Shown: piece by piece, positions 17,394 through 26,868 of the stretch | Layout of the letters: the number at the start of each line of letters is the position of its first letter | How positions within the stretch are numbered: position 1 is the stretch's first letter | Assembly: GCF_015278255.1 (NCBI RefSeq) | Contig: NZ_JADIJC010000005.1 | Coordinates: 248,001 to 312,000 of the forward strand | From: Microbacterium hibisci | GTDB lineage: Bacteria; Actinomycetota; Actinomycetes; Actinomycetales; Microbacteriaceae | Length of the DNA stretch: 64,000 nucleotides | Reading direction: 5' to 3' | The notes under the pieces: generated by a model | Seen by the model: only the letters and a program-made list of their open reading frames with translations | Told to the model about the DNA's origin: nothing | The model's database searches: none | Made by a program: the position numbers and the translations under genes

Positions 17394-18647
17394 TCAGCGC
17401 GACGCGGCGCGGCGCAGCCGCAGCGCCCGGTAGGCCACCCCGACCGCGACCACCACGACACCGGCCGCGACGGACTGCCACGGGAGCGTGACGGCGAGCA
17501 CGAGGCATCCGATGCCTCCGATGACCTGCAGTGCGACCGGGTAGCGCCGCGCGTCGCCCCGCTGCCGGAGCGCCGCGACGTTCGCGACGAAGTAGTAAAG
17601 CAGCACGCCGAACGACGAGAAGCCGATGGCGCCCCGCAGGTCGACGAAAGCCACGAGCAGCACCGCTGCGGCGGCCGCGGCCAGCTCGGCGCGGTGCGGC
17701 ACATGCCAGCGCGGATGCACCGCGTCGAGGAACCGCGGCAGATCGCGCTCGCGCGACATCGCGAAGGCGGTGCGACTCACGCCGGCGATGAGGGCGAGCA
17801 GCGCGCCGAGCGAGGCCGCGGCGGCGCCGACCCGCACGACAGGGTCGATCGACGCCCACCCCGACTGTCCGGCAGCCTCGGCCACGGGCTCGGTCGATGC
17901 CGCGACGGCGTCCGGCCCGAGCGCACTCAGCACGGCGACCGCGACGACGGCGTACACGGCGAGGGCGATCACGAACGCGATGACGATGGCCCGCGGGATC
18001 ACCCGGCGCGGATCGCGCACCTCTTCGCCCATGGTGGCGATGCGCGCGTACCCCGCGAACGCGAAGAAGAGCAGACCCGCGGACTGCAGGATGCCGTAGC
18101 CGCCGCCCGCCCCGACCGCCTCGGCCGACAGCCACTCCGGCGTCGCGCCGGCGGAGAATGCGGCAGTGACGGCTGCCGCGAGGGCGCCGAGCGAGATCAC
18201 GACGATGACGCGCGCGGCGCTCGCCGTGCGAGTGACGCCGAACCAGTTCACAGCGGTGAGCACCACGACGGCGGCGATGGCGACGGGTCGCTCCCAGCCG
18301 GCCGGAGCCGCGTACGCGGCGAAGGTGAGCGCCATCGCGGCGCAGCTGGCGGTCTTTCCGATGACGAAGCCCCAGCCGGCGGCGAAGCCCCACCACGGAC
18401 CCAGCTCCGCTCGTCCGTACGCGTACGTTCCGCCGGAGGTCGGATGGGCCGCGGCGAGCTGGGCCGATGAGGTGGCGTTGCCGAAGGCCACGACGGCGGC
18501 GATCGCGAGACCGATGAGCAGGCCGGTGCCCGCGGCATCCGCCGCCGGAGCCCACACCGCGAAGACGCCGGCGCCGACCATGGAGCCGAGCCCGATGAAC
18601 ACGGCGTCGCCGAGGCCGAGCCGGCGCTGAAGCGAAGGGGACGTCAC
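17394..18647 (-). CDS. APC-family amino acid permease
   Basis: A 417-residue membrane protein with about 12 hydrophobic segments. The first helix carries GLGSMVGAGVFAVWAP, the substrate-binding glycine-rich break of amino acid-polyamine-organocation permeases; AYARIATMGEEVRDPRRVIPRAI (helix 6 to loop) is also family-typical. The substrate cannot be deduced from sequence. The ATG gives MTSPSLQRRLGLGDAVF. No transport partner genes sit nearby; the gene converges with hisS. Confidence 0.88.
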   Translation of the reverse strand: MTSPSLQRRLGLGDAVFIGLGSMVGAGVFAVWAPAADAAGTGLLIGLAIAAVVAFGNATSSAQLAAAHPTSGGTYAYGRAELGPWWGFAAGWGFVIGKTASCAAMALTFAAYAAPAGWERPVAIAAVVVLTAVNWFGVTRTASAARVIVVISLGALAAAVTAAFSAGATPEWLSAEAVGAGGGYGILQSAGLLFFAFAGYARIATMGEEVRDPRRVIPRAIVIAFVIALAVYAVVAVAVLSALGPDAVAASTEPVAEAAGQSGWASIDPVVRVGAAAASLGALLALIAGVSRTAFAMSRERDLPRFLDAVHPRWHVPHRAELAAAAAAVLLVAFVDLRGAIGFSSFGVLLYYFVANVAALRQRGDARRYPVALQVIGGIGCLVLAVTLPWQSVAAGVVVVAVGVAYRALRLRRAASR

Positions 18648-18725
18648 GGGCGAAGATTAGCGCGCCGCGGCGAACGCGCGATCCGGGACTTACGCGCACA
18701 AGCCCGGGACCGCCAGGATGGGGCC

Positions 18726-19166
18726 ATGACGCTGCAGATCCGCACCGTGCTCGAGCCCTTCGGGCCGGCCACGGCGATCGAGTTGACCGACGAACAGGTG
18801 ACCGAGCTCGGCGGCGGCAAGCGTGCCGCGGTGGTCGTGAGCGTCGGCGGGCGCACCGCCCGCGTGAGGCTCGCCGTCATGGACGGGCGCAACGTCATTG
18901 GCCTCTCGAAGGCGGTGCGCGCGCAGCTCGGTGTCGACCTGGGCGATGAGGTGGACGTGACCGTCGACCTCGACACCGCGGAGCGCGAGGTCGAGGTGCC
19001 GGCCGAGCTGGCCGCCGCGCTGGACGCCGCGGGAGCGCGGGCGGCGTTCGACGCGCTGTCGTTCTCGCGGCGCAAGGAGCTCGCCCGCAGCGTCGCGGAG
19101 GCGAAGCGGCCCGAGACCCGTGACCGCCGCGTCGCCGCCGTGGTGACCGAGCTCTCCACCTCGTAG
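18726..19166 (+). CDS. DUF1905 / YdeI-like (OmpD-associated) protein
   Basis: A 146-residue protein: residues about 5-85 match the DUF1905 barrel (RTVLEPFGPATAIELTDEQV, VRLAVMDGRNVIGLSKAVRAQLGVDLGDEVDVTVDLDTAERE), and 85-145 the YdeI helical region with FDALSFSRRKELARSVAEAKRPETRDRR. Function is unknown; YdeI relatives in Gram-negatives have been tied to stress and antimicrobial peptide tolerance, which I would not transfer here. CAGGAT lies six bases before the ATG as a possible weak -10 box. Confidence 0.8.
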   Translation: MTLQIRTVLEPFGPATAIELTDEQVTELGGGKRAAVVVSVGGRTARVRLAVMDGRNVIGLSKAVRAQLGVDLGDEVDVTVDLDTAEREVEVPAELAAALDAAGARAAFDALSFSRRKELARSVAEAKRPETRDRRVAAVVTELSTS

Positions 19167-19262
19167 CGGCCGAGCCGCGGCCCGAGGCTCGGCGGGGACG
19201 CTCGCACCCGGCCGTCACCGGGCTGACGGCATCCGTTCACCCGGATGCGGTGGCATGACGGC

Positions 19263-20081
19263 ATGGCCCGTTCGCGTGAGACCGTGCCCTGGCCGCTCGT
19301 CGTCGGCCTCGCGGGTGCCGCGCTCGGCGCCGGACTGGTGCTGCTGGGGGGCCGTGCCGTGCTGACCCGTCAAGCGGCGGTCGCCCGTCGCCGCATCGGC
19401 AAGCCGCTCGGCGAGGAGGCGCTCGATGCCGACCGCGTCTGGCGTCGGCGGCTCGAGGGACCGCCGCTCGAGCTCGTGGTGCTCGGAGATTCGATCGCCG
19501 CGGGCCTGGGCGCGGAGCGGCCGAAGGACACGCTGGGGGCGCGTCTGTCCAAGGGGCTCGCGCGCGCCGAGCGGCGGCCCGTACGGCTGCGCACGGCGGC
19601 GGTCGTCGGCGCCGAATCGTCGGTGCTCGCCGGGCAGATCGACGGGCTCCCGGCCGGCTACCGCCCGGATGCCGCCGTCATCGTGGTCGGCGGCAACGAC
19701 ATCACGCACCGCGTGCCCGTCGCGATGTCGGTCGCCCATCTCGAGGAGGCGATCGTGCGCCTGCGCGCCCGCGGCGCCGCAGTCGTGGTGGGCACGTGCC
19801 CCGACCTCGGTGCCCTGCGCCCGGTGCCGCAGCCGCTGCGCGCCCTCGGCTCGCGGCTGTCGCGTCAGCTGGCCGACGCCCAGGCGCAGGCGGCCGTGCG
19901 GTCGGGCGCCCGGGCCGTGTCGCTTCGCCGTGCCGTGGGCCCGTTCTTCGTGACCCAGCCCGACGAGATGTTCAGTCTCGACCGGTTCCACCCGAGCGCC
20001 CTGGGCTACCGTCGCACCGCGGAAGCGCTGCTGCCGGCGATCATCGGCGCGCTCGCCGCCGCGCAAGAGGACGATGTGTGA
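19263..20081 (+). CDS. SGNH/GDSL-type esterase, membrane-anchored
   Basis: A 272-residue protein with an N-terminal hydrophobic anchor (about residues 8-30), then an SGNH hydrolase domain: block I LVVLGDSIAAGLGAE with the nucleophilic Ser, block III GGNDITH, and block V DRFHPSALGY with the catalytic Asp and His. Probably faces the outside of the membrane and cleaves an ester or acyl bond; the substrate is unknown. The ATG at 19263 removes six residues from the longest reading and places the anchor near the N terminus; the ribosome site is weak. Ends before a compound palindrome. Confidence 0.85.
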   Translation: MARSRETVPWPLVVGLAGAALGAGLVLLGGRAVLTRQAAVARRRIGKPLGEEALDADRVWRRRLEGPPLELVVLGDSIAAGLGAERPKDTLGARLSKGLARAERRPVRLRTAAVVGAESSVLAGQIDGLPAGYRPDAAVIVVGGNDITHRVPVAMSVAHLEEAIVRLRARGAAVVVGTCPDLGALRPVPQPLRALGSRLSRQLADAQAQAAVRSGARAVSLRRAVGPFFVTQPDEMFSLDRFHPSALGYRRTAEALLPAIIGALAAAQEDDV

Positions 20082-20095
20082 CGGACGCTCGCGGA

Positions 20096-20177
20096 TCCGA
20101 AAACCTGGCCGGTGACGGCGAAACGCCGGTGCACGGATGGGCCCTCCGCGTGTCGCGCGACGGACCAGGTTTTCGGA
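20096..20177. terminator. Compound palindrome between esterase and VOC gene
   Basis: Outer arms TCCGAAAACCTGG (20096-20108) and its exact complement (20165-20177) enclose GGCGAAACGCC, CGGA/TCCG and the 10-base palindrome GTCGCGCGAC. It lies between convergent genes. The architecture matches the elements at 6932 and 17291 but the arm sequence is unrelated. Confidence 0.6.
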
Positions 20178-20228
20178 CGCAGCCCGGGGCGGTTCGGCGG
20201 TGCCCAGCAGCGAGCGTCGCCGAGGACG

Positions 20229-20735
20229 TCAGCCCGCGCTGACCGAGGCCGCCCACTCCGCCACCCGGGCGGCGCTCTCGTCTTCGGACAGATCCTCGAC
20301 GCGCGTCATGATCGACCAGCGCACGCCGAACGGATCGCGGATGCTCGCGAACCGGTCGCCCGAGACGAAGGTCGACGGCTCTTCGCGCACGGTCGCGCCG
20401 GCGGCGACCGCGCGCGCGGTCGCCGCGTCGACGTCGGGCACGTAGATGCCCAGCGAGTAGCAGTCGTCGTCGCCCTCGGGCGCGGGGACGAGCCCGTACG
20501 CCGTCGACGGCTCGCCGAGCTGGAGAAGGCCCAGGCCGAAGTCGAGACCGGCGTGGACGACGAGCCCGTCGAACTCGGTGACGTCGGTGATCCGCGCGCC
20601 GAACACGTCGCGATAGAACTCGAGGGCGTCCTTCGCGCCGCGGATCGCGAGGAACGGGGTGAGGCTGGTCGCGCCGTGCGGACGGCCGTCGGTGGTGTGG
20701 GCGCCGGTCACTCCGGCGGTGTTCTCGGTGGTCAT
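20229..20735 (-). CDS. VOC-family (glyoxalase-fold) protein, PhnB-like
   Basis: A 168-residue protein with the vicinal-oxygen-chelate fold: TSLTPFLAIRGAKDALEFYRDVFGARITD (first beta-alpha-beta unit), VVHAGLDFGLGLLQLGEPS, YVPDVDAATARAVAAGATV and the closing DPFGVRWSIMTRVEDLS. Members include glyoxalase, dioxygenase and resistance proteins; the metal ligands and substrate here cannot be fixed. I start at the ATG for MTTENTAGV rather than 17 residues upstream. Divergent from the AraC-type regulator next door, which may control it. Confidence 0.82.
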   Translation of the reverse strand: MTTENTAGVTGAHTTDGRPHGATSLTPFLAIRGAKDALEFYRDVFGARITDVTEFDGLVVHAGLDFGLGLLQLGEPSTAYGLVPAPEGDDDCYSLGIYVPDVDAATARAVAAGATVREEPSTFVSGDRFASIRDPFGVRWSIMTRVEDLSEDESAARVAEWAASVSAG

Positions 20736-20812
20736 GCGGCCATGCTCTCGCCGGGCGGATGCCGTGGGCTTGGAGATTCGCGACACCTTCGGCGCCTGTC
20801 GGCGCCGCGCAC

Positions 20813-20818
20813 TACCGT
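20813..20818 (+). promoter_or_regulatory. -10 box of the AraC gene (leaderless)
   Basis: TACCGT lies six bases before the GTG at 20825, which decides that start. Confidence 0.4.
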
Positions 20819-20824
20819 GACGGT

Positions 20825-21592
20825 GTGACCGACCCGACGCGGGGGGTGCTGTACCCCGAGCGCCTGCCGCGCTTCACGCGGCTCGCGCCGACGGGTGCGG
20901 CATCCGATCTCGTGGCGTGGTTCTGGATCCCGCAGTGGGACCTGCCCGCGGGCGTCGCGTCGCCGCAACCGGTTCTCGGCTACCCCGCGGCGAACCTCGT
21001 GGTCGAGCCCGACGGCGTCACGCTCTGGGGCGCCAGCACGCGGGCATCGGAGCGCGAGCTGCGGGGAAGCGGGTGGGCCGTCGGCGCGGTCCTGAGGCCC
21101 GCCGCGTTCGCCCGCCTCCACCCCGCGCCCAGCGAACTGGTCGATTCCCACCTCCGGCTCGACGAACCGGCGCTGCAGCTCGCCGTGGCGGCGGCGATAC
21201 CCGACCCCGAGGCCGCCGCCGGCGCCGCTGCCGAGTGGCTGGGTGATCGGGTGGGCGCGCCGTCCGCGGAGGGGCGCCTCGCCAACGCGATGGCGGAGCT
21301 GCTGATGACGGATCCCGGCGTGCTGCGTCTGGATGACGCGGCGGAGCGCCTGCGCGTCTCGGTGCGGACGCTGCAGCGGCTGGGACATCGCACTGTGGGG
21401 GTCTCGCCGGCGGCGATGATCCGGCGTCGCCGGCTGCAGGAGGCGGCGCAGCGGATCAGACAGGATCCCGATGCGACGCTCGCGGGCATCGCCGCCGACC
21501 TCGGCTATTCCGACCAGGCGCATCTCGCCCATGACTTCCGTGCGGTGCTCGGGCTGACGGCATCCGACTACCGTGCAGAGGTCGGTGGTTAG
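20825..21592 (+). CDS. AraC-family transcriptional regulator (DUF6597 sensor)
   Basis: A 255-residue regulator. The N-terminal half (about 1-150; RLAPTGAASDLVAWFWIPQWDLP) resembles the DUF6597 cupin-like sensor of actinobacterial AraC proteins. Residues about 160-250 form the two helix-turn-helix units: LRLDDAAERLRVSVRTLQRL and ATLAGIAADLGYSDQAHLAHDFRAVLG. The effector is unknown. The divergent VOC gene is the natural first candidate target. Its TAG stop overlaps the TAA stop of the next, convergent gene within four bases. Confidence 0.88.
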   Translation: MTDPTRGVLYPERLPRFTRLAPTGAASDLVAWFWIPQWDLPAGVASPQPVLGYPAANLVVEPDGVTLWGASTRASERELRGSGWAVGAVLRPAAFARLHPAPSELVDSHLRLDEPALQLAVAAAIPDPEAAAGAAAEWLGDRVGAPSAEGRLANAMAELLMTDPGVLRLDDAAERLRVSVRTLQRLGHRTVGVSPAAMIRRRRLQEAAQRIRQDPDATLAGIAADLGYSDQAHLAHDFRAVLGLTASDYRAEVGG

Positions 21593-22065
21593 GCGGCGGC
21601 CGTCGCCTCCGTGACCCGCTTCTTCTCCCGGATGTACACCTCGCGCCGGACGCGGGCGACGACATCGCCCGCGGCATCCGTGATGTCGGTCTCGAACCAC
21701 TCGAGCACCTTCGCGCCGCCGCGGGCGCGCTCCCGCAGCTCCGCCGCCTTCTCACGCGGCACCTCGAAGTGGGCGGTGAGCACGCCGCGGCCGGGCTTCA
21801 CGAATTCGATCTCGCCGCGTGTGTCCCACACGACGTAGTCGCGGCCGAGCTGGTGCATCACGAGCATGAAGTAATAGGGGTCGGTCATCGCCGACATCGA
21901 CCCGCCGAACGCGGTCTTGACGTAGTTGCGGGTGAAGACGTTGACGTGCAGCTCGACGGTGGCGCTCGTCCAGTCGTCCGCGAACCTCCTCACGCGGATG
22001 CCGCTGAACAGGTTGGGGATCCACAGGCTCATGCCGACGGCGAGGCGGCGAGGAGTGATGCGCAT
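21589..22065 (-). CDS. DUF4442 protein, thioesterase-like hotdog fold
   Basis: A 158-residue protein with the DUF4442 pattern: IRVRRFADDWTSATVELHVN, then VKTAFGGSMSAMTDPYYFMLVMHQLG (the hotdog helix) and the closing strand region. This group is related to PaaI/YiiD acyl-CoA thioesterases; activity and acyl chain are unknown. GTG lies immediately before the chosen ATG, so the start is uncertain by one codon. Divergent from the GntR gene. Confidence 0.78.
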   Translation of the reverse strand: MRITPRRLAVGMSLWIPNLFSGIRVRRFADDWTSATVELHVNVFTRNYVKTAFGGSMSAMTDPYYFMLVMHQLGRDYVVWDTRGEIEFVKPGRGVLTAHFEVPREKAAELRERARGGAKVLEWFETDITDAAGDVVARVRREVYIREKKRVTEATAAA

Positions 22066-22139
22066 CACGTCAGCATGGTGGCCCTCCGAGGACTCGGAAA
22101 ACTCGCTTGGCCGATTTCCACAAAACGGTCTGGATATTG

Positions 22140-22156
22140 TTCTAGTTGCAATAGAA
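22140..22156. promoter_or_regulatory. Palindromic operator candidate of the GntR gene
   Basis: TTCTAGTTGCAATAGAA is a 17-base palindrome with six of eight pairs matched. It overlaps the putative -10 box TAGAAT (22153-22158) just before the GntR start codon, in a locally AT-rich island. Autorepression by the GntR protein is the simplest reading. Confidence 0.6.
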
Positions 22157-22158
22157 TT
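22153..22158 (+). promoter_or_regulatory. -10 box of the GntR gene (leaderless)
   Basis: TAGAAT is separated by five bases from the GTG start codon at 22164 and by 11 bases from an in-frame GTG at 22170. No ribosome binding site is present. Confidence 0.55.
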
Positions 22159-22163
22159 AGTGC

Positions 22164-22535
22164 GTGTTAGTGAGAATCGACCCCGAGAGCGATGCGCCGC
22201 TGTTCGCGCAGATCGCCGCGTCGGTGAGAGCGGATGCCGCGGCCGGGCGTGTGCGCGCGGGCGACCGGCTTCCGGCGGCCCGTGACATCGCGGACGCCCT
22301 CGGCGTCAACGTCCACACCGTGCTCCACGCCTACCAGGACCTCCGCGACGAGGGGCTCGTCGAGCTCAGGCGCGGCCGGGGCGCCGTCGTCACCGAGCAG
22401 GCGGCGACGCTGGAATCCCTGCACCACGACATCGAAGGCCTCGTCGCGCGGGCGCGCGCGGCGGGGCTTCCGCCCGACGCACTCGCCGCCCTTGTGAAGG
22501 AGATCGCCACCCATGACGACCGCACCGCCCGCTGA
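22164..22535 (+). CDS. GntR-family regulator, YtrA-like short form
   Basis: A 123-residue repressor-type protein: residues about 8-75 are the GntR winged helix (PLFAQIAASVRADAAAGRVRAGD-type opening and LPAARDIADALGVNVHTVLHAYQDL recognition helix), followed by only about 45 residues of helix (LHHDIEGLVARARAAGLPP), the YtrA subfamily layout with no ligand-binding domain. The start is GTG at 22164, with an in-frame GTG six bases on. Its last 23 bases overlap the DUF1648 gene, so the two are co-translated. The upstream palindrome is its likely operator. Confidence 0.88.
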   Translation: MLVRIDPESDAPLFAQIAASVRADAAAGRVRAGDRLPAARDIADALGVNVHTVLHAYQDLRDEGLVELRRGRGAVVTEQAATLESLHHDIEGLVARARAAGLPPDALAALVKEIATHDDRTAR

Positions 22536-23538
22536 CCGCTCCGACCTCGTCGTCCGCCGCTTCCTGCTCGTCGCGGTGTGGTTGCCCGTCGCACTCGTCG
22601 CCGTGGGGGTGGCGGTGCAGCTCGTCCTCCTGCCGCAGGTGCCGTCCACCGTGGCGATCCACTGGAACGCAACGGGCGAGCCGGACGGCTTCGCCCCGGC
22701 GTGGACGCAGCCGCTCGCGACCATCGGGTTCGGGCTGGGCCTCCCGCTGCTCATCGCCCTGACCGTGCTGCCCGGCCTGCGGCGCGGCGAGCGCGGCGCG
22801 ACCTACCGGCTGATGGGTGCCACGGCGGCGGCGGTGTCGGCACTCACCACCGTGGCCTTCACCACGACCTTCGCGCTGCAGGTCGGTCTGGACAGCGCCG
22901 ATGACGCCCCCTCGGTCTGGCAGGCTCTCGTCGCCTCGCTCGCGTCGGCAGTGGCGGTCGGCGTCGCCGCGTGGTTCCTGCAGCCCCGGCAGGACGCGGC
23001 GACCGGGCACCCCGCTCCGGCGACGCCGCTCGCGCTCAGCGCCACCGAACGCGCTGTCTGGGTGCGCACGACCGCCATGAACACCGGCGGGGCGGTCGCC
23101 GTGGTCGTCGCGGCGCTCGCGGTGGCCGTCGCCGCCGCCGTCGCGTGGCTGACGGGTGGGGGAGCGGTCCTGGCGGGCGTGCTGACCGTCCTCGCTCTCG
23201 CGCTGCTGGCGCTGGCGGCGACGACGCTCGCATTCCACGTGCGCGTCGACGGCACCGGACTTCACGTCGACTCGCTGCTCGGCATCCCGCGCTTCCACGT
23301 CCCGCTCGCCGAGATCGATTCGGCCAGCCGCGTCGAGGTGACGCCCATGGCAGAGTTCGGCGGCTGGGGCGTCCGGATCGCGCCGCACGGGCGCAGGTTC
23401 GGGGTGGTGCTGCGCGCCGGCGAGGCGATCGAGGTGCTGCGACGCAGCGGCAAGCGGTTCGTGGTGACCGTCGACGACGCGGGCACGGGCGCGGCACTGC
23501 TCGAGGCGCTGGTCGAGCGGGCCGGCGCCAGGCCTTGA
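22513..23538 (+). CDS. DUF1648 membrane protein
   Basis: A 341-residue membrane protein with about six hydrophobic helices. The first soluble segment HWNATGEPDGFAPAW after helix 1 is the DUF1648 hallmark also found in SdpI-type immunity proteins. The C-terminal 110 residues look like a soluble PH-like beta domain (FHVRVDGTGLHVDSLLG, GWGVRIAPHGRRFGVVLRAGEAIEVL). Pairing with an overlapping YtrA/GntR regulator is a common Gram-positive arrangement linked to envelope stress. The specific role is unknown. Confidence 0.83.
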   Translation: MTTAPPADRSDLVVRRFLLVAVWLPVALVAVGVAVQLVLLPQVPSTVAIHWNATGEPDGFAPAWTQPLATIGFGLGLPLLIALTVLPGLRRGERGATYRLMGATAAAVSALTTVAFTTTFALQVGLDSADDAPSVWQALVASLASAVAVGVAAWFLQPRQDAATGHPAPATPLALSATERAVWVRTTAMNTGGAVAVVVAALAVAVAAAVAWLTGGGAVLAGVLTVLALALLALAATTLAFHVRVDGTGLHVDSLLGIPRFHVPLAEIDSASRVEVTPMAEFGGWGVRIAPHGRRFGVVLRAGEAIEVLRRSGKRFVVTVDDAGTGAALLEALVERAGARP

Positions 23539-23570
23539 CGCCCGGCGGCCGTCGAGGATTGGCTGTGCAT

Positions 23571-24239
23571 ATGCCCGAACCCACACCTGACACCTGGCGC
23601 CGTGTCGACGCGTACCTGACCGAACTGCTCGTCGGCCACGACGACGGTCTCGAGCAGGCGGTGGCCGATCAGAACGATGCGGGGCTCCCCGCTATCGAGG
23701 TCGCGCCCGTCAACGGCAAGCTGCTGCACCTCCTGGCTCGGATGTCGGGCGCGCGGCGCGTGCTCGAGGTGGGGACCCTCGGCGGGTACTCCACGATCTG
23801 GCTGGCCCGCGCCGTCCCCGACGACGGGCGAGTGGTCACCATCGAGGCCGAGCCGCGCAACGCCGACCTAGCCCGTGCGAACCTCGATCGCGCCGGGGTG
23901 GGCGAGAAGGTCGAGATCCGGCTGGGTCGCGGCGCCGACGTGCTGCCGACCCTCGAGGGCGGTGAGGCCTTCGACCTCGTCTTCATCGACGCCGACAAGG
24001 AGTCGAACACGATCTACCTCGACTGGGCCGCCCGCCTCGGGCGGCCCGGCACGGTGGTGATGGTCGACAACACGGTCCGCGGGGGAGAGGTCGCCAATCC
24101 CGCGACCGAGAATCCCCAGATCATCGGGGTGCAGCGCGGGCTCGAGATGCTCGGCCGAGATCCGCGCTTCGACGCGACGGCGATCCAGACGCTCGACGCG
24201 AAGGGCTACGACGGCTTCGCGATCGCCCTTCTCGTCTGA
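23571..24239 (+). CDS. O-methyltransferase, catechol/caffeoyl-CoA type
   Basis: A 222-residue class I SAM-dependent methyltransferase. Motif I VLEVGTLGGYSTIWLA near residue 65, the acidic end VVTIEAEPRNADLA near 92, FDLVFIDADKESNTIYLDWA near 133 (metal-binding Asp) and VMVDNTVRGGEV near 160 are typical of the cation-dependent family. Substrate unknown. The ATG at 23571 gives the family-like N terminus MPEPTPDTW; an in-frame GTG six bases upstream has a better-spaced GAGGA site and may be the true start. Confidence 0.87.
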   Translation: MPEPTPDTWRRVDAYLTELLVGHDDGLEQAVADQNDAGLPAIEVAPVNGKLLHLLARMSGARRVLEVGTLGGYSTIWLARAVPDDGRVVTIEAEPRNADLARANLDRAGVGEKVEIRLGRGADVLPTLEGGEAFDLVFIDADKESNTIYLDWAARLGRPGTVVMVDNTVRGGEVANPATENPQIIGVQRGLEMLGRDPRFDATAIQTLDAKGYDGFAIALLV

Positions 24240-24271
24240 ACCCCCTGGTGGGCCGGCGGGCGCGGTTGATG

Positions 24272-24298
24272 ACGGATGCCTCTGGCCGCGGCATCCGT
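24272..24298. terminator. GGATGCC-type hairpin after the methyltransferase
   Basis: ACGGATGCC (24272-24280) and GGCATCCGT (24290-24298) pair across nine bases between the methyltransferase and the eno promoter. TAGACT near 24304 is a likely -10 box of eno, with a leader of about 55 bases. Confidence 0.6.
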
Positions 24299-24307
24299 TC
24301 TCACTAG

Positions 24308-25648
<1,341 letters not shown>

Positions 25649-25649
25649 T

Positions 25650-25692
25650 GCGCTGACAGCGCACTGAACGAACCACGCCGCGAAGCGGCGTG
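25650..25692 (+). terminator. Tandem hairpins after eno
   Basis: GCGCTGACAGCGC (25650-25662) and CACGCCGC-GAA-GCGGCGTG (25674-25692) are perfect short hairpins between eno and divIC. No T-tract follows, so read-through into divIC, which has its own strong ribosome site, is possible. Confidence 0.45.
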
Positions 25693-25710
25693 CTGACAGG
25701 AGGGGGAGCC

Positions 25711-26265
25711 GTGGCCAAGACGACGGCTCCCCCTCCTCGTTCCCTGCGCACCCCGACGCCGGCCAGGCGCCGGCCTGTGGCGGGACGTCGCCCGGTGGAC
25801 GTGCGGGCATGGCTGGGCGGCATCCGCCTGTCGGGCTTCATGGTGATCATGATGGGTCTCGTTGTCCTCGCCGCGTTCGTGCTGGTGCCCACGATCGGCA
25901 CCTACGTCGATCAGCGACAGCAGATCGCCGCCCTCGAGGAGGCGGTGCAGCTGAGCCGGGAAGAGGTGGCCGAGCTCGAGTCGCAGCGTGAGCGGTGGGA
26001 GGATCCCGCGTACATCACCACGCAGGCGCGCGAGCGGCTGTACTACGTCAAACCCGGCGAGGTCGTCTACCTCGTCGACGACGACCTCCCTCCCGAGCTC
26101 GAACCGCAGGAGCAGGCTCCGATCAGCGACGAGCTCGAGGCCGCGGACGCGGACTGGATGACGAAGCTGGTGCGGTCGGTGACCGAAGCGGGGCTCGCAC
26201 AGTCGGTCGCGCCCGTCACGATCGGGATCCCCGACCCCGAGCCCTCGTCCACCCCGACCCCGTAG
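25711..26265 (+). CDS. Septum formation initiator, DivIC/FtsB family
   Basis: Bitopic cell-division protein bridging FtsL and FtsQ in the divisome. The 184-residue protein has a basic cytoplasmic N terminus (about 1-40), one membrane helix (about 42-66, GFMVIMMGLVVLAAFVLVP), a coiled coil (about 70-100, QIAALEEAVQLSREEVAELESQ) and the family motif DPAYITTQARERLYYVKPGE. The C terminus is acidic and proline-rich. GTG start with AGGAGGGGG just ahead. The eno-divIC-DUF501 order supports the call. Confidence 0.92.
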   Translation: MAKTTAPPPRSLRTPTPARRRPVAGRRPVDVRAWLGGIRLSGFMVIMMGLVVLAAFVLVPTIGTYVDQRQQIAALEEAVQLSREEVAELESQRERWEDPAYITTQARERLYYVKPGEVVYLVDDDLPPELEPQEQAPISDELEAADADWMTKLVRSVTEAGLAQSVAPVTIGIPDPEPSSTPTP

Positions 26266-26349
26266 GGGCGGCGTCCGACCGCCGCGGTGCGTGGTCCAGC
26301 ACCGTCCCAGGTGGCCCCGGTAGCCTGAGCCCGACCAAGGAGCAGCTCT

Positions 26350-26868
26350 GTGACGACCCCGCCGTACCCCCCTGTCCGCGACGCCGACCTGGCGGTGCTC
26401 CGTGAGCAGCTCGGACGCCCCGCGCGCGGCGTCGTCGGCATCGCGGCGCGGTGCATCTGCGGAAATCCCACCGTCGTGGCCACGTCGCCCCGCCTGCCCG
26501 ACGGCACGCCCTTCCCGACGTTCTACTACCTGACGCATCCCGCCGCCACCGCTGCGATGTCGGTACTCGAGGCCGACCACGTGATGCGCGAGCTGTCCGA
26601 CGAGCTGGCCGCCGACGAAGAGATCGCCGCCGCATACCGGCTCGCCCACGAGGCCTACCTGCGCGACCGGGGGGAGTACGGCGAGGTCGACGAGATCGCG
26701 GGCATCTCGGCCGGCGGCATGCCGACGCGCGTGAAGTGCCTGCACGCCCTCGCCGGTCACGCGCTCGCGGCGGGTCCGGGCGTCAACCCCATCGGCGACC
26801 GCGCGCTCGCGATGTCGTCGTGGTCGCCCGAGCGCTGCGTCTGCGCGCAGCCGGGATCGGGCGGATGA
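26350..26868 (+). CDS. DUF501 domain protein
   Basis: A 172-residue protein of the DUF501 family, conserved in actinobacteria beside divIC. Visible hallmarks are GVVGIAARCICGNPTVVATSPRL-like opening, FPTFYYLTHPAATAAMS and GGMPTRVKCLHALAGHALA, with three or more conserved cysteines. Function is unknown. GTG start with AAGGAG eight bases upstream. Its stop codon overlaps the ATG of the subtilase (ATGA). Confidence 0.88.
   Translation: MTTPPYPPVRDADLAVLREQLGRPARGVVGIAARCICGNPTVVATSPRLPDGTPFPTFYYLTHPAATAAMSVLEADHVMRELSDELAADEEIAAAYRLAHEAYLRDRGEYGEVDEIAGISAGGMPTRVKCLHALAGHALAAGPGVNPIGDRALAMSSWSPERCVCAQPGSGG

Noticed and set aside
22164-23538. GntR/DUF1648 considered as a toxin-immunity pair
   Set aside because: No small secreted toxin gene lies beside it; only the regulator and the membrane protein are present.
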